Notes: generated from the sequence alone by a model not told the origin. 64,000 nucleotides of DNA from Planctomycetota bacterium (GCA_029259595.1 JAJDEW010000016.1:1-64000), one strand, 5' to 3'; shown: positions 18,486 through 27,131, numbered from the stretch's first letter. Translations and numbers: made by a program.

Positions 18486-18619
18486 CGAGAGGACTCGTCG
18501 CGGGTCGCTCGTGCAGGGGGCCGAATGGCCGCGACATTCTAGAGCCGTGAATCCACGAACTCACGCGGCTTTCCGGGCTGCTTTCGGTCCGGCCTCTCCG
18601 TGTAGACTGCTCATCCGTG

Positions 18620-19987
18620 ATGACGAACGTCGCCATGCGCGCCCGGGCCGGGCCCCTGCTCCTGTTTCTGCTCGCGTCGGCGTGCGGCGAGCCCGTGCGT
18701 CGACCCGACATCATTGTCATCTCGCTCGACACGACCCGCGCCGATCACCTGTCGACCTACGGCTATGGGCGTCGCACGGACCCCTTCCTCGCCGAGTTCG
18801 CGACGCAGAGCCGCGTGTTCGAGAACGCCGTCCCGTCGGCCACGTGGACCCTGCCGTCGCACGTGTCGATGTTCTCGGGACTCGAGCCGGCCGAGCACGG
18901 TTGTTGGCGACATCTCGAGGACGTCGTCGACGACGGGGCACTGCCGACGGTGAGCCCGACGACACCGCTCTTCACGAGCGCCCTGCGCGCGGCCGGCTAC
19001 CACCTCGTCGCGGCCGTCGGCGGGCCCTTCACGTCGCGCCGCTACGGCCTCCTGCGGGACTTCCACGAGGTGCTCGACCCCGATCCGGACGCCTGGGAGC
19101 TCTCCGCCGCCGAATTGAACGCCTGGGTGCTCCCGAAGCTCGCGCAGCGCCCGCGCGAGCGTCCGTTCCTGCTTTTCCTCAACTACTTCGACGCGCACGC
19201 CCCTTACGACCCTCCCAAGGGGCGTGACTACCCTTTTCCGGAGCCCGTGGCAGGGGTCCCGGTCGAGCTCGCCGCCGTCGCGCCGCTCGAACACACCGAC
19301 GGCGAGGTCGACGCCGACCTGCTGCGCACGGCGATCGACCAGTACGACCGCGAGCTCCTGGTCCAGGACGAGGCCCTGCGCGAGGTCTTCGGCGCCCTCG
19401 AGCGCGAAGGTCTGCTCGACAACGTGCTGGTCGTCGTCACGGCCGACCACGGCGAGATGTTCGGGGAGGTGCCCGGCATCTACGGCCACGGTTGTCTGCC
19501 CTACGAGCCCGTGGCGCGCGTGCCCTTGATCGTGCACCGCAGCGGCGGACCGGTCGGTCGCGTCACGGCGCCCGTTTCGGTCTCCAACCTGGCGAATACG
19601 GTGCTGGCTGCTACGGGGCTCGCGCCCTTGCCGGACGGCGCGAGCGCCCGCTTCGACCTCCTGGACTTGCCGCACGTCCTGCCGCCGCCCTATGTCGAGC
19701 ACCGCGCTGCCGGCCGCTGGGTGGGCGCCCTGCGCGGGGAGGCCGCGAAGTACGGCTGTGCCATCGGGCCGGGGCCGCGCCTGGATCCGGCCGCGGGCGA
19801 GCTGTTCCTCGCGCTCGGGCCCGGCGGCGAAGCGCCGCGCGCCATGACGCCGACGGACGAGGGCTGGCGGACGGCGCTGGCCGCACGGCTGGCGGCCTTT
19901 GGGCCCGAGCCCCCGGATCTGGGACAGGCCGCCCTGACGCCCTCCGAGCTCGAGCAGATGCGCGCCCTCGGCTACGCGGGCGACTGA
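18620..19987 (+). CDS. Sulfatase-superfamily lipoprotein lacking the formylglycine Cys/Ser motif
   Basis: 455 aa from ATG 18620; a GTG immediately upstream at 18617 is also possible. A lipoprotein signal ends in LLASAC. The alkaline-phosphatase/sulfatase core is clear: PDIIVISLDTTRADHLSTYGYG (metal-binding Asp), SATWTLPSHVSMFSG (nucleophile loop), ADHGEMFGE and YGHGCLPYEPVARVPLI (metal ligands). In true sulfatases the loop reads C/S-x-P-S-R with formylglycine. Here it is TWTLPSH, so Thr is the likely nucleophile or the activity is not sulfate hydrolysis. Phosphodiesterase or phosphotransfer activity is possible. It is divergent from actA, with no partner on its strand for 630 bases. Confidence 0.85.
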   Translation: MTNVAMRARAGPLLLFLLASACGEPVRRPDIIVISLDTTRADHLSTYGYGRRTDPFLAEFATQSRVFENAVPSATWTLPSHVSMFSGLEPAEHGCWRHLEDVVDDGALPTVSPTTPLFTSALRAAGYHLVAAVGGPFTSRRYGLLRDFHEVLDPDPDAWELSAAELNAWVLPKLAQRPRERPFLLFLNYFDAHAPYDPPKGRDYPFPEPVAGVPVELAAVAPLEHTDGEVDADLLRTAIDQYDRELLVQDEALREVFGALEREGLLDNVLVVVTADHGEMFGEVPGIYGHGCLPYEPVARVPLIVHRSGGPVGRVTAPVSVSNLANTVLAATGLAPLPDGASARFDLLDLPHVLPPPYVEHRAAGRWVGALRGEAAKYGCAIGPGPRLDPAAGELFLALGPGGEAPRAMTPTDEGWRTALAARLAAFGPEPPDLGQAALTPSELEQMRALGYAGD

Positions 19988-20473
19988 ACGTCGGCCGCCG
20001 GCCCGCTCGACGGCCAGGAGCCCTCACCGCCCCGGGAGACGGAGCGCGCGCCGAAAGTCCCTGACCTTTTTCGGGCCGTTTCGACGTCGGGTCGCTGCGA
20101 GTCGCCCGTCGACCCGGTCAGCGGCGCGCCAACCCGCTCGCATCCGCAGCACGCTCGACGGCGCGAGCCGCAATCACGGGCTTTTCGACGAGTCCGCCAA
20201 GCCGGCTGGAGCTCGCCGCTCCCCTGCGCTCGCGGGCTCGTTCCGTGGGGAGGAAGCGGCTCCCGACGGCCGACCGTCCGGCCGTGAGGTCCCCGGGAGC
20301 GTGCCCGCAACGCGCCGAATAGGGCCTGGCCGGGACCCCTGGCCAGGAAATGCGACAACCTGGGGTTGCGCGCCAATGCGCGGCTCACGACCCCTTGCAC
20401 GGACACTTTCGGCAAGCCCTTGGAGGAATGAAAGTTCATTCGAAGTGCGCCGCACGATGACGCTTTATTTTTC
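19988..20473. other. Long non-coding stretch upstream of the secreted-protein promoter
   Basis: No convincing gene on either strand. Frames here are short and lack codon bias or a recognisable product. A 10-codon ORF (ATG 20428) follows GGAGG by only one base and is not supported. The 3' end becomes AT-richer (GCTTTATTTTTCGCGG near 20460-20475) just before the promoter described at 20485. Confidence 0.5.
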
Positions 20474-20484
20474 GCGGAGCGCCC

Positions 20485-20513
20485 TTGGTTCCCGCCAACG
20501 CGCTCTCTACACG
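20485..20513 (+). promoter_or_regulatory. Sigma70-like promoter of secreted-protein paralogue 1
   Basis: TTGGTT (20485-20490), a 17-base spacer, then TACACG (20508-20513). The paralogue at 32200 has TTGGCA-17-TACACC in the same position relative to its leader, and CGGAGCG is shared just upstream. The conserved boxes and identical spacing in two loci that otherwise differ support a real promoter. Transcription would start near 20519-20523, at the foot of the leader structure. Confidence 0.6.
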
Positions 20514-20522
20514 GTGTGCCTT

Positions 20523-20594
20523 GAAGCGGCCGTAGATCGTCCCGTCCACTCTCTCCAGGACGGACCTAGCGCCGGCGACTCCCGTCGCCGCTTC
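20523..20594 (+). promoter_or_regulatory. Structured 5' leader, copy 1 (competing stems)
   Basis: Long-range stem P1 is GAAGCGGC (20523-20530) with GCCGCTTC (20587-20594), a perfect 8 bp. Inside are hairpin A, CCGTCC (20542-20547)/GGACGG (20558-20563), and hairpin B, CGGCGAC (20573-20579)/GTCGCCG (20584-20590). Hairpin B and P1 compete for GCCG at 20587-20590, so the RNA can adopt two exclusive folds. Stems are identical in copy 2 at 32112, while the hairpin loops differ in length and sequence. The RBS AAGGA (20607-20611) follows the structure by 12 bases. Confidence 0.6.
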
Positions 20595-20617
20595 GTGAAC
20601 ATCACGAAGGATTCGCC

Positions 20618-21931
20618 ATGAAGATCTATCGTTCGCTCGCGGCCCTCGCCGCGGGTGCGCTCCTGCATGCCTCGACCGCTTCGGTCGTCGGGGCGCAAGT
20701 CATCGCAACCGAAGACCTGGCCCAGGTCACCGCCCCTCCGATCGAAGCGCTGGGCCCGCTCACGCACATCGTTCGCCCCGACCAGATCATCGTCCTGAAC
20801 GGCAACGGGCCCGAGGACAACCTGATCCAGAAGGCCGGTCCCTACCCGCTCATCGAAGCCATCCTGATGGCGAAGCCTGGAGACGTGCTGGGGATCGACG
20901 GCGACATTCCCGGCGCCGGGATGCAGTTCGGCGGCGGCGACGCCGGGCAGAAGCTCTACCGCGCCCACTGGGGCATGACGCCGATCGAGATCACGATCGT
21001 CGGTCTGCGGCCGAACCGCGAGAGCCAGATCAACTCGTTCTACCTGCACAAGGATCTGAACAACGGTGTCCGCACCGGGGGGGTCAAGCACATCCGCGTG
21101 CAGAACCTGACGATCCTGTCGCCGCCGTCCGACACGCGCTGCATCGGCGTTCCGAAGGGTGCCGACTCGTTCGGCCTGGTTCAGGTCTACGACGTGAACT
21201 TCAAGGGCGCGAGCGACGGCAGCTTCGACGGGCTCGGCTACAAGTGGGGCATCCGTGCGGCCGGCCGGATGCAGTGGGACATCCGCAACGTGCATGCGGC
21301 TCCCGTCCAGGAGCACGTGTTCTACATCGACTCGCCCTCGGGCAACTCCTACTTCGTGAACTGCACGATGGAGGGTTCCTGGCGGACGATGGTGCAGATC
21401 GTGAACCGGCGGATCGACAACCCCGGACCATCGGGCTTCGGCACGCTCCTGTTCGAGGACATGACCGCGTACAACGTCTTCGGCGAAGGCGGCTCGGCCT
21501 TCACGGTGGCCGGTCACCTGGGGGCGCTCATCTTCCGCAACTGCCGCGTCATCGAAGGGCCGAACGGGTCCCACGGAGCGATGGCGATCTGGGTCGACGA
21601 CTCGCCCGGCCACGGAGCCCACTTCGACGCCGACGGCTTCGCGAACGGGCCCGTCATCATCGACGACCTGCGCGTCTACGCACCGAATGCCGACCGCAAC
21701 CACGTCTCGATCAGCGGAGCGCGCTCCCTGTACGTCGACGAGTTCGCGATCTACGGCAACCGCACGGCGTTCCTGTTCAAGCAGCTGGCCTGGCCGAACG
21801 GCAGGATTCGCTTCCTGGTCCAGGACCCGGTGTCGCAGTACCCGGGCTTCCTGACGCCCTGGAAGATCCAGTGGCATGCGACTCACAACCTGACCGACGC
21901 CGAGATCGACGCCCTCTGGTGGCCCGAGTAG
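20618..21931 (+). CDS. Secreted beta-helix-like protein, paralogue 1
   Basis: 437 aa with a signal peptide (SLAALAAGALLHASTASVVGAQ, cleavage after about residue 27). The body has many short Gly/Asn-rich beta strands: VLNGNGPEDN, ITIVGLRPNRES, VQNLTILSP, VYDVNFKGASDGSFDGLGYKWG, NSYFVNCTMEGSWRTMV and LLFEDMTAYNVFGEGG. This rhythm fits a right-handed parallel beta-helix, as in polysaccharide-binding or lyase-like proteins, but no catalytic motif is recognised. It is closely similar over its whole length to the protein at 32200-33522. Six bases separate AAGGA from the ATG. Extracellular or surface location is likely; the function is unknown. Confidence 0.82.
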   Translation: MKIYRSLAALAAGALLHASTASVVGAQVIATEDLAQVTAPPIEALGPLTHIVRPDQIIVLNGNGPEDNLIQKAGPYPLIEAILMAKPGDVLGIDGDIPGAGMQFGGGDAGQKLYRAHWGMTPIEITIVGLRPNRESQINSFYLHKDLNNGVRTGGVKHIRVQNLTILSPPSDTRCIGVPKGADSFGLVQVYDVNFKGASDGSFDGLGYKWGIRAAGRMQWDIRNVHAAPVQEHVFYIDSPSGNSYFVNCTMEGSWRTMVQIVNRRIDNPGPSGFGTLLFEDMTAYNVFGEGGSAFTVAGHLGALIFRNCRVIEGPNGSHGAMAIWVDDSPGHGAHFDADGFANGPVIIDDLRVYAPNADRNHVSISGARSLYVDEFAIYGNRTAFLFKQLAWPNGRIRFLVQDPVSQYPGFLTPWKIQWHATHNLTDAEIDALWWPE

Positions 21932-21956
21932 GCCCAAGCGCGCGCCCGCCCGCCTG

Positions 21957-21993
21957 CGGCGAGGTCTCCCGCAAGGACGCGGGGGCCTCGCCG
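21957..21993 (+). terminator. Strong hairpin after paralogue 1
   Basis: CGGCGAGG (21957-21964) pairs with CCTCGCCG (21986-21993), with further inner pairing CCCGC/GCGGG. It lies 25 bases after the stop. There is no clear U run, so this may be a Rho-assisted or attenuating structure. Confidence 0.45.
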
Positions 21994-22114
21994 TTGCGGT
22001 GGGAGGGGAGCGACCGGGAGAGTGGGCCAAGGCCCGGGGGTTCGATGAGGAGGGAGGATGCGAACCCTGCTCCCCCGGCCGCTCGAGGGTCACCCTGACG
22101 GCTTTGCGCTAGTT

Positions 22115-22136
22115 TGTCCAGATAAAATAATGGACA
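22115..22136 (+). promoter_or_regulatory. Inverted repeat over an AT-rich core: candidate operator/promoter of the B12 regulator
   Basis: TGTCCA (22115-22120)-GATAAAATAA-TGGACA (22131-22136) is a perfect 6-bp inverted repeat around a 10-base AT-rich core containing TAAAAT, a good -10-like hexamer in a very GC-rich setting. It lies 70 bases upstream of the MerR/B12 gene. CarH/LitR repressors bind their own promoters and block transcription in the dark, so autoregulation here is plausible. Confidence 0.5.
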
Positions 22137-22205
22137 GTTTGGCGCGGCTCCCGCTAGGTTGGCACGCCGCTGGCGCGTCGCGCGCAGGGCCGGCCCCCTT
22201 CGAAC

Positions 22206-23102
22206 ATGTCCTCGAACCCTCCTCTCTCCGTGGGCCGCCTGGCCGCGGCCACCGGCATCCCGACCGAGACCCTGCGGATCTGGGAGCGGCGCTATGGCGA
22301 GCCCCGCTCCCTGCGGCTCGCCTCGGGGCACCGCCGGTATCCTCCCGCGACCGTCGCGCGCTTGCGCCGCGTCGCGGCCGGCCTGGCCCTGGGGCTGCGT
22401 CCCGGGCAGGTCCTCGGGCAACCGGAGGCCGAGCTCGAGCGGCTGCTCGCCGCCCGCGCGTCCGAGTCGTCTCCGCCCACGCCCTCGGCCTGGCTCGAGG
22501 CCGTGGGCGCCTTTCGAACCGAGCGGCTCGTGACCGAGTTCGCGCGCGAGGCCGACGAGCTCGGGTGCACGGTCTGGATGGAGACCCGGCTCGCTCCGCT
22601 GCTCACCGCGGTCGGCGACGGCTGGGCTGCGGGTCGACTCGACATCCGCCACGAGCATGCCTGTTCCCAGATGGTCGGAGAGCGCCTGCGAAATCTCCGG
22701 CGGCGGTTCGCCGGGCAGCGTGGGGATCCGCCGCGTGCGCGCGCCGTGCTCGCGGGACTCTCCGGCGAGGCCCACGACCTGGGCCTGTGGATGGCGGCGG
22801 TGACCTGCGAGGAGCACGGCGTCGCGACTCAGGTCCTCGGGGCGGAGACGCCGAACGAGGAGATCATCGCGGCGGCTCGCGAGCTCGAACTGGATCTTGT
22901 GGGCGTCGGCATCTCGCTCGCGCACGGCGACCCGGCCACGCTGAACACGCTCCGCGAGTTGCGCGCGGCCCTGCCGGCCTCGGTCGAGCTCGCCATCGGC
23001 GGAGCCGGTCTGCGCTCGGTTCGACGGGGCCCGCGTGGCACGCACCGCTTTTCCTCGCTCATCGCCTTCGGCTCCTGGTTGAAGGAGCGGTACATCGCTT
23101 GA
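22206..23102 (+). CDS. MerR-family regulator with B12-binding domains, CarH/LitR-like photoreceptor
   Basis: 298 aa. Residues about 8-75 form a MerR winged helix (VGRLAAATGIPTETLRIWERRYG, then SGHRRYPPATVARLRR). The middle helical domain contains W-AAGRLDIRH-EH, the W-x9-EH signature lining adenosylcobalamin in CarH. A cobalamin-binding Rossmann domain follows, with GEAHDLG (the E/DxHxxG lower-ligand His) and IGGAGL near the end. In CarH the dark tetramer represses and light breaks it up, releasing the promoter. Targets here should be the coupled SRPBCC-epimerase and DUF523-DUF1722 genes, and possibly the convergent photolyase. The stop overlaps the downstream TTG start. Confidence 0.9.
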   Translation: MSSNPPLSVGRLAAATGIPTETLRIWERRYGEPRSLRLASGHRRYPPATVARLRRVAAGLALGLRPGQVLGQPEAELERLLAARASESSPPTPSAWLEAVGAFRTERLVTEFAREADELGCTVWMETRLAPLLTAVGDGWAAGRLDIRHEHACSQMVGERLRNLRRRFAGQRGDPPRARAVLAGLSGEAHDLGLWMAAVTCEEHGVATQVLGAETPNEEIIAAARELELDLVGVGISLAHGDPATLNTLRELRAALPASVELAIGGAGLRSVRRGPRGTHRFSSLIAFGSWLKERYIA

Positions 23103-24499
23103 AACACGACCTCGTCTTCGAAAAGCGTTCGAACCTGCGCGCCCGTCCCGAGGAGGTCCTCGACTGGCACCTGCGACCCGGCGCCTTCCAACGCTTGACG
23201 CCTCCGTGGGAGCCCGTTCGCCTGGCTTGTGCACCGAAACGGCTCGAGGACGGCGACCGGGTCGAGCTCGAGACACGACTCGGCCCGCTGCGGACGCGCT
23301 GGATCGCCGAGCATTCCCTGCACGCAGGAGCGGAGCCGGGCTTCGAGGACCGTCAGGTTGAAGGCCCGTTCTCGCTCTGGCGCCACGAGCACCGCATGCT
23401 GCCCGCCGAACCCGCAACCGGCCCCGGCGGCGGTTGCACGATGGTCGACCGGATCGAATACCGCTTGCCGTTCGGGCCCCTCGGTCGACTTTTGGGAGGA
23501 CGCTATGTTCGTGGACGCCTCGAGCGCATGTTCGCGTTCCGCCACCGGGTCCTGGCCAACGATCTGAACGACCACGACAGGAGGACTTGTCGACCGATGA
23601 AGATTCTCGTGAGCGGAGCCTCCGGGCTCGTTGGAACCGAACTCTGCGCCTTCCTGTCGACCGGTGGTCACGAGGTGGCCCGGCTCGTTCGCTCGAAGCC
23701 GCAGCAGCACGACGTGTCCTGGTCCCCCGACGCGGGCACCATCGCTGCGGACGCGCTGGAAGGCCTCGACGGTGTCGTGCACCTCGCCGGCGAGAACATC
23801 GGCGTCGGGCGCTGGTCCGAGCGCAAGAAGCGCGCGATCGTGGACAGTCGCGTCCAGGGCACGCGGCTCTTGGCGGAAGCGCTCGCGGCACGCACGGTCA
23901 AGCCGGGCGTCTTCGTCGGCGCCTCGGCCATCGGCTACTACGGCGACCGCGGCGATACGTCGGTCGACGAGTCCGCTCCGCGCGGCGAAGGCTTCCTGGC
24001 GGACGTCTGCGCGCGCTGGGAAGCGGCCACCGAACCCCTGCGCGAGGCCGGCGTGCGCGTCGTCAATCTGCGCTTCGGCGTGATCCTGTCGCCGGCCGGG
24101 GGCGCGCTTGGAACGATGCTGTTGCCGTTCCGACTTGGCGCCGGCGGGAAGATCGGCGACGGGCGTCAGTTCATGAGCTGGATCACGCTCGAAGACGTCG
24201 TGCGTGTCGTGAGCACGGCCCTGACCGAGAAGAGCCTGGTCGGACCGGTCAATGCGGTCGCGCCGAACCCGGTCACGAACGCCGAGTTCACGAAGTCGCT
24301 CGGCCGCGTGCTCTCGCGCCCGACGATCCTGCCCCTGCCCGCCTTCGGCGCGCGGCTCGCCTTCGGAGGCGAAAAGGCCGACGAGATGCTCTTGGCCAGC
24401 ACGCGCGTCCAGCCGAAGGCACTGATCGACGCAGGCTTCGCGTTTCGCCATCCCGACCTCGAGACCGGCCTGCGCGACGTTCTCGGGAAGACTCGATGA
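23099..24499 (+). CDS. SRPBCC domain fused to TIGR01777-type NAD-dependent epimerase
   Basis: 466 aa from TTG 23099, overlapping the regulator stop (TTGA), with AAGGAG at 23082-23087. Residues 1-160 are a SRPBCC/polyketide-cyclase-like domain (WHLRPGAFQRLTPPWEPV, VEGPFSLWRHEHRM). From residue 167 (MKILVSGASGLVGTELCAFL) an extended short-chain dehydrogenase/epimerase of the TIGR01777/YfcH group follows, with a GxxGxxG motif, GASAIGYYGDRGD (YxxxD-type active region) and a DUF1731-like C-terminus. The fusion is a known architecture often found near photolyases. The reaction is unknown. An ATG at 23597 could give the epimerase alone, but frame and RBS favour the fusion. Confidence 0.9.
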   Translation: MKHDLVFEKRSNLRARPEEVLDWHLRPGAFQRLTPPWEPVRLACAPKRLEDGDRVELETRLGPLRTRWIAEHSLHAGAEPGFEDRQVEGPFSLWRHEHRMLPAEPATGPGGGCTMVDRIEYRLPFGPLGRLLGGRYVRGRLERMFAFRHRVLANDLNDHDRRTCRPMKILVSGASGLVGTELCAFLSTGGHEVARLVRSKPQQHDVSWSPDAGTIAADALEGLDGVVHLAGENIGVGRWSERKKRAIVDSRVQGTRLLAEALAARTVKPGVFVGASAIGYYGDRGDTSVDESAPRGEGFLADVCARWEAATEPLREAGVRVVNLRFGVILSPAGGALGTMLLPFRLGAGGKIGDGRQFMSWITLEDVVRVVSTALTEKSLVGPVNAVAPNPVTNAEFTKSLGRVLSRPTILPLPAFGARLAFGGEKADEMLLASTRVQPKALIDAGFAFRHPDLETGLRDVLGKTR

Positions 24500-25455
24500 G
24501 CTCCGAGGTTCCGCCGCTCCTGCTCGGCGTCTCGGCCTGCCTCCTCGGCGATGCCGTGCGCTACGACGCCGGCCACGCGCGCGATCGCTTCCTGACGGAC
24601 GAGCTCGGTCGCTACACCGCTTGGGAACGGGTGTGTCCCGAGGTCGGCGTCGGAATGTCGATCCCGCGTCCGGCCATCCGGATCATGCGCGGAGACGACG
24701 GCGAACGGCTGGTGGCGCCCTCGACCGGCGACGATTGGACCGAGCGCATGCTGGCCTGGTCCGAAGCCGAGGTCGAACGCTTGCGCGGGCTCGCACTCGA
24801 CGGCTTCGTCGTGAAGCGCGGCTCGCCGTCCTGCGGCCTCGAGCGCCTCAAGGTCTACGGCGAGAGCGGCCTCGGAGGGCGCGACGGGGTCGGCTTCTTC
24901 ACGCGCGTGCTGCGCGCGCGCTGGCCGGAGCTGCCGGTCGAGGAAGAGGGCCGTCTCAACGATCCGCACCTGCGCGAGACCTTCGTCCAGCGCGTCTTCG
25001 CGCGCGGTCGCTGGCGGCGCTTCCTGCAAGCCGGACCGACGCGCCAGGGCCTGATCGAGTTCCACACGGCGCACAAGTTCCTGCTCCTGGCGCACGACGA
25101 GCGCATCTACCGCGAGCTCGGCCCGCTGGTCTCGTCCTTCGGCCGTCAACCCGACCCCGAGATCATCGCGCGCTACGGAATCGGCTTCCAGCTGGCCCTC
25201 TCGCGTCCGGCCACGCGCGCCCGGCACGTCAACGTCATGCAGCACCTGCTCGGCTTCGTGAAGGACCGCATGGATGCGGCCCAGAAGGCGCGCGTCCTGG
25301 AATCGATCGAGGACTATCGCCGCGGCGTGGTTCCTCTCGTCGTCCCGACGACCCTGCTCGCGCACCTGGTCCACGCCCACGATGCGTTCTACGCCCAGTC
25401 GCAGCTGTATCTCGCACCGTGTCCGAAGGACCTGGGCCTGCGCAACGCCGTTTGA
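24496..25455 (+). CDS. DUF523 (TudS-like thiouracil desulfidase) fused to DUF1722 (YbgA-like)
   Basis: 319 aa from ATG 24496 (ATGA overlap). Residues 1-160 are DUF523, with the three Cys that bind a 4Fe-4S cluster in TudS: VSACLLGDAVRYD, VCPEVGVGM and RGSPSCGL. Residues about 170-315 are DUF1722, with FHTAHKFLLLAHDE, YRELG and VNVMQHLLGFVKD. In E. coli the DUF1722 gene ybgA lies directly beside the photolyase gene phr, and here the photolyase is the convergent neighbour. TudS removes sulfur from thiouracil. The role of DUF1722 is unclear, so a role in repair of light- or thiol-damaged nucleobases is inference. Third gene of the presumed light-controlled operon. Confidence 0.9.
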   Translation: MSSEVPPLLLGVSACLLGDAVRYDAGHARDRFLTDELGRYTAWERVCPEVGVGMSIPRPAIRIMRGDDGERLVAPSTGDDWTERMLAWSEAEVERLRGLALDGFVVKRGSPSCGLERLKVYGESGLGGRDGVGFFTRVLRARWPELPVEEEGRLNDPHLRETFVQRVFARGRWRRFLQAGPTRQGLIEFHTAHKFLLLAHDERIYRELGPLVSSFGRQPDPEIIARYGIGFQLALSRPATRARHVNVMQHLLGFVKDRMDAAQKARVLESIEDYRRGVVPLVVPTTLLAHLVHAHDAFYAQSQLYLAPCPKDLGLRNAV

Positions 25456-25505
25456 GGCCGAGGACGCCGGCGCGACCGCCAGCCGCGCTTCGGTCACGGG
25501 CCGCC

Positions 25506-26996
25506 CTACGACGCCCCGAAGGTCTCCAGGTAGTCCTTCACGCGCACCTTGCGGCGTGTGTTGGCCGTCGTCATGTAGCGCACCTTTCCGAACACGCGGC
25601 GCTGCGGTCCCCAGGCGCGATCGAAGCGCCCGAGCGTCCAGAAGATGCCGCTGTAAGAATTGGGGTCGCGACCGTCGAGGGCGTAGGTGTCGTTGAGCGT
25701 GATCATCACGTCGAGGGCGGCGCGCGGCGAAGGCGTCCATTCGAGGATCTTCTTGCCCCACACCATCCGCAGGTAGTTGTGCAGGACGCCGTCACGCAGG
25801 AGCTGGCGCTGGGCGGCGTTCCACAGCTCGTCGTGCGTCCGCGCCGCTTCGAAGTCGGCCGGCTCGTAGACGTGTTCGCGCGGGTCATTTTCGTGCTCGG
25901 CGAGCGTCGTGCGGGCCCAGGCGGGGAGCGAGGCGTAGTCGTCGTAGTCGGCGCGGTGGTGGCAGAAGACGTAGCCCAGCTCGCGCCACGTGACGAGCTG
26001 GTCCAGGAAGGCCTCGGCCGACGTGCTCATGTTCCACCAGCCGCTGCGCTTGCCCGCGGTCTCGCTCGACAGCTCGGTCGGCGACCAGTCCTCGCGTCGC
26101 GCGAGCTCGGCGAAGATCCGGTGGGGGGAGACGTGGCCGAAGTGCAGGTAGGCGGACAGACCGCTGGTCGCATCCCGGTCCGGGTGGTTGCGTGATTCGT
26201 CGTAGGCGTCGAGTTTCGTGCGGACGAAGGTCTGCACGCGCCGCTCGGCCTCCGCCGCGCCGCCCGCGAGCGAACCCGCTCCGACGCGGTGGTCGATTTC
26301 GAGCCGAGCCAGCGCCGCCGGCGTCGCTTCCAGCAGGCGGTCCGTGGCCGCCGGCCAGCGCTGCAGGGCCTGCGGTGGCCGCGCGAGGCGCGGCAGGTCG
26401 AGCCCACGCAGCGGATTGGCCTGCGGAAAGTCCTCGAGATGGTCCGGCAGGTGCTTCTGGAGGAAGCGTCGGAACGAATAGGCCGTCGTGAACGCGCGCT
26501 CGGAGCGGGACAGCGGCAGCAGGCCGTTGCCGTCGATGGCCTCGAGCCGCACGTCCAGCTGCGCGCCCGCGGCCCGCACGGCGCGTGGCAGGAAGAAGCA
26601 CGGAAAGTCGTCGGTGACGACCACGGCCGCTTCCTTTCCGAGCGCTGCCACGAGCCCGCGCCCCGCGTTCCGCGCGGGCTCGACGTAGGCGTGGTAGGTG
26701 AGGCCGGCCTTGGCAAACGCGCGCCGCTGGTCGGCCATGCCCTGCAGCACGAAGCGGTGCAGTCGGTCGCTGGCCCGCGGGTAGTCCAGCCGCAGCGCCT
26801 CCAGGACGACGAGCGGCAGACCGAGCTCCCGCGCCCAGGCGAGCGCGCGATCCAGCGCGAAGTTCCACGAAGGGCGCCGTGCCGCCGTCATCCAGTACAG
26901 GACGAAGCGCGCGCCCGTTCCGTCCGAAGGCCCGCGGACCGCTGCCGTGTTGACGGCGCGAACGCGATCGGTCCAGGGCAAGCTCGCGTTCGACAT
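25506..26996 (-). CDS. phrB: Class II cyclobutane pyrimidine dimer photolyase
   Basis: 496 aa. The N-terminal photolyase domain starts FVLYWMTAARRPSWNFALDRA, the class II signature. The FAD-binding domain shows SGLSAYLHFGHVSP, LVTWRELGYVF, LHNYLRMVWGKKILEW and SYSGIFWTLGRFDRAWG. These are hallmarks of class II enzymes rather than class I or cryptochromes. It uses light to split cyclobutane pyrimidine dimers in DNA. The gene is convergent with the TudS-DUF1722 gene (50-base gap) and divergent from the antiporter gene at 27132. The ATG at 26996 has no strong Shine-Dalgarno. Confidence 0.95.
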   Translation of the reverse strand: MSNASLPWTDRVRAVNTAAVRGPSDGTGARFVLYWMTAARRPSWNFALDRALAWARELGLPLVVLEALRLDYPRASDRLHRFVLQGMADQRRAFAKAGLTYHAYVEPARNAGRGLVAALGKEAAVVVTDDFPCFFLPRAVRAAGAQLDVRLEAIDGNGLLPLSRSERAFTTAYSFRRFLQKHLPDHLEDFPQANPLRGLDLPRLARPPQALQRWPAATDRLLEATPAALARLEIDHRVGAGSLAGGAAEAERRVQTFVRTKLDAYDESRNHPDRDATSGLSAYLHFGHVSPHRIFAELARREDWSPTELSSETAGKRSGWWNMSTSAEAFLDQLVTWRELGYVFCHHRADYDDYASLPAWARTTLAEHENDPREHVYEPADFEAARTHDELWNAAQRQLLRDGVLHNYLRMVWGKKILEWTPSPRAALDVMITLNDTYALDGRDPNSYSGIFWTLGRFDRAWGPQRRVFGKVRYMTTANTRRKVRVKDYLETFGAS

Positions 26997-27131
26997 GCGG
27001 GCATTCTAGGTCGGCGCGTGCGGATCCGAGCCGCTCCGTGACGGTTCCTCGCCGACGGGATTCTGCATAGGGCGACGCAACGCGGGCGAGTATCTTGACG
27101 CAGCGCTCCGGCCCTCGCGGTCGCTCGCCCC

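Noticed and set aside
20428-20460. A 10-codon ORF preceded by GGAGG upstream of the first secreted paralogue
   Set aside because: The spacing of one base is too short for initiation, it lies upstream of the inferred promoter, and it is not present in the paralogous locus.
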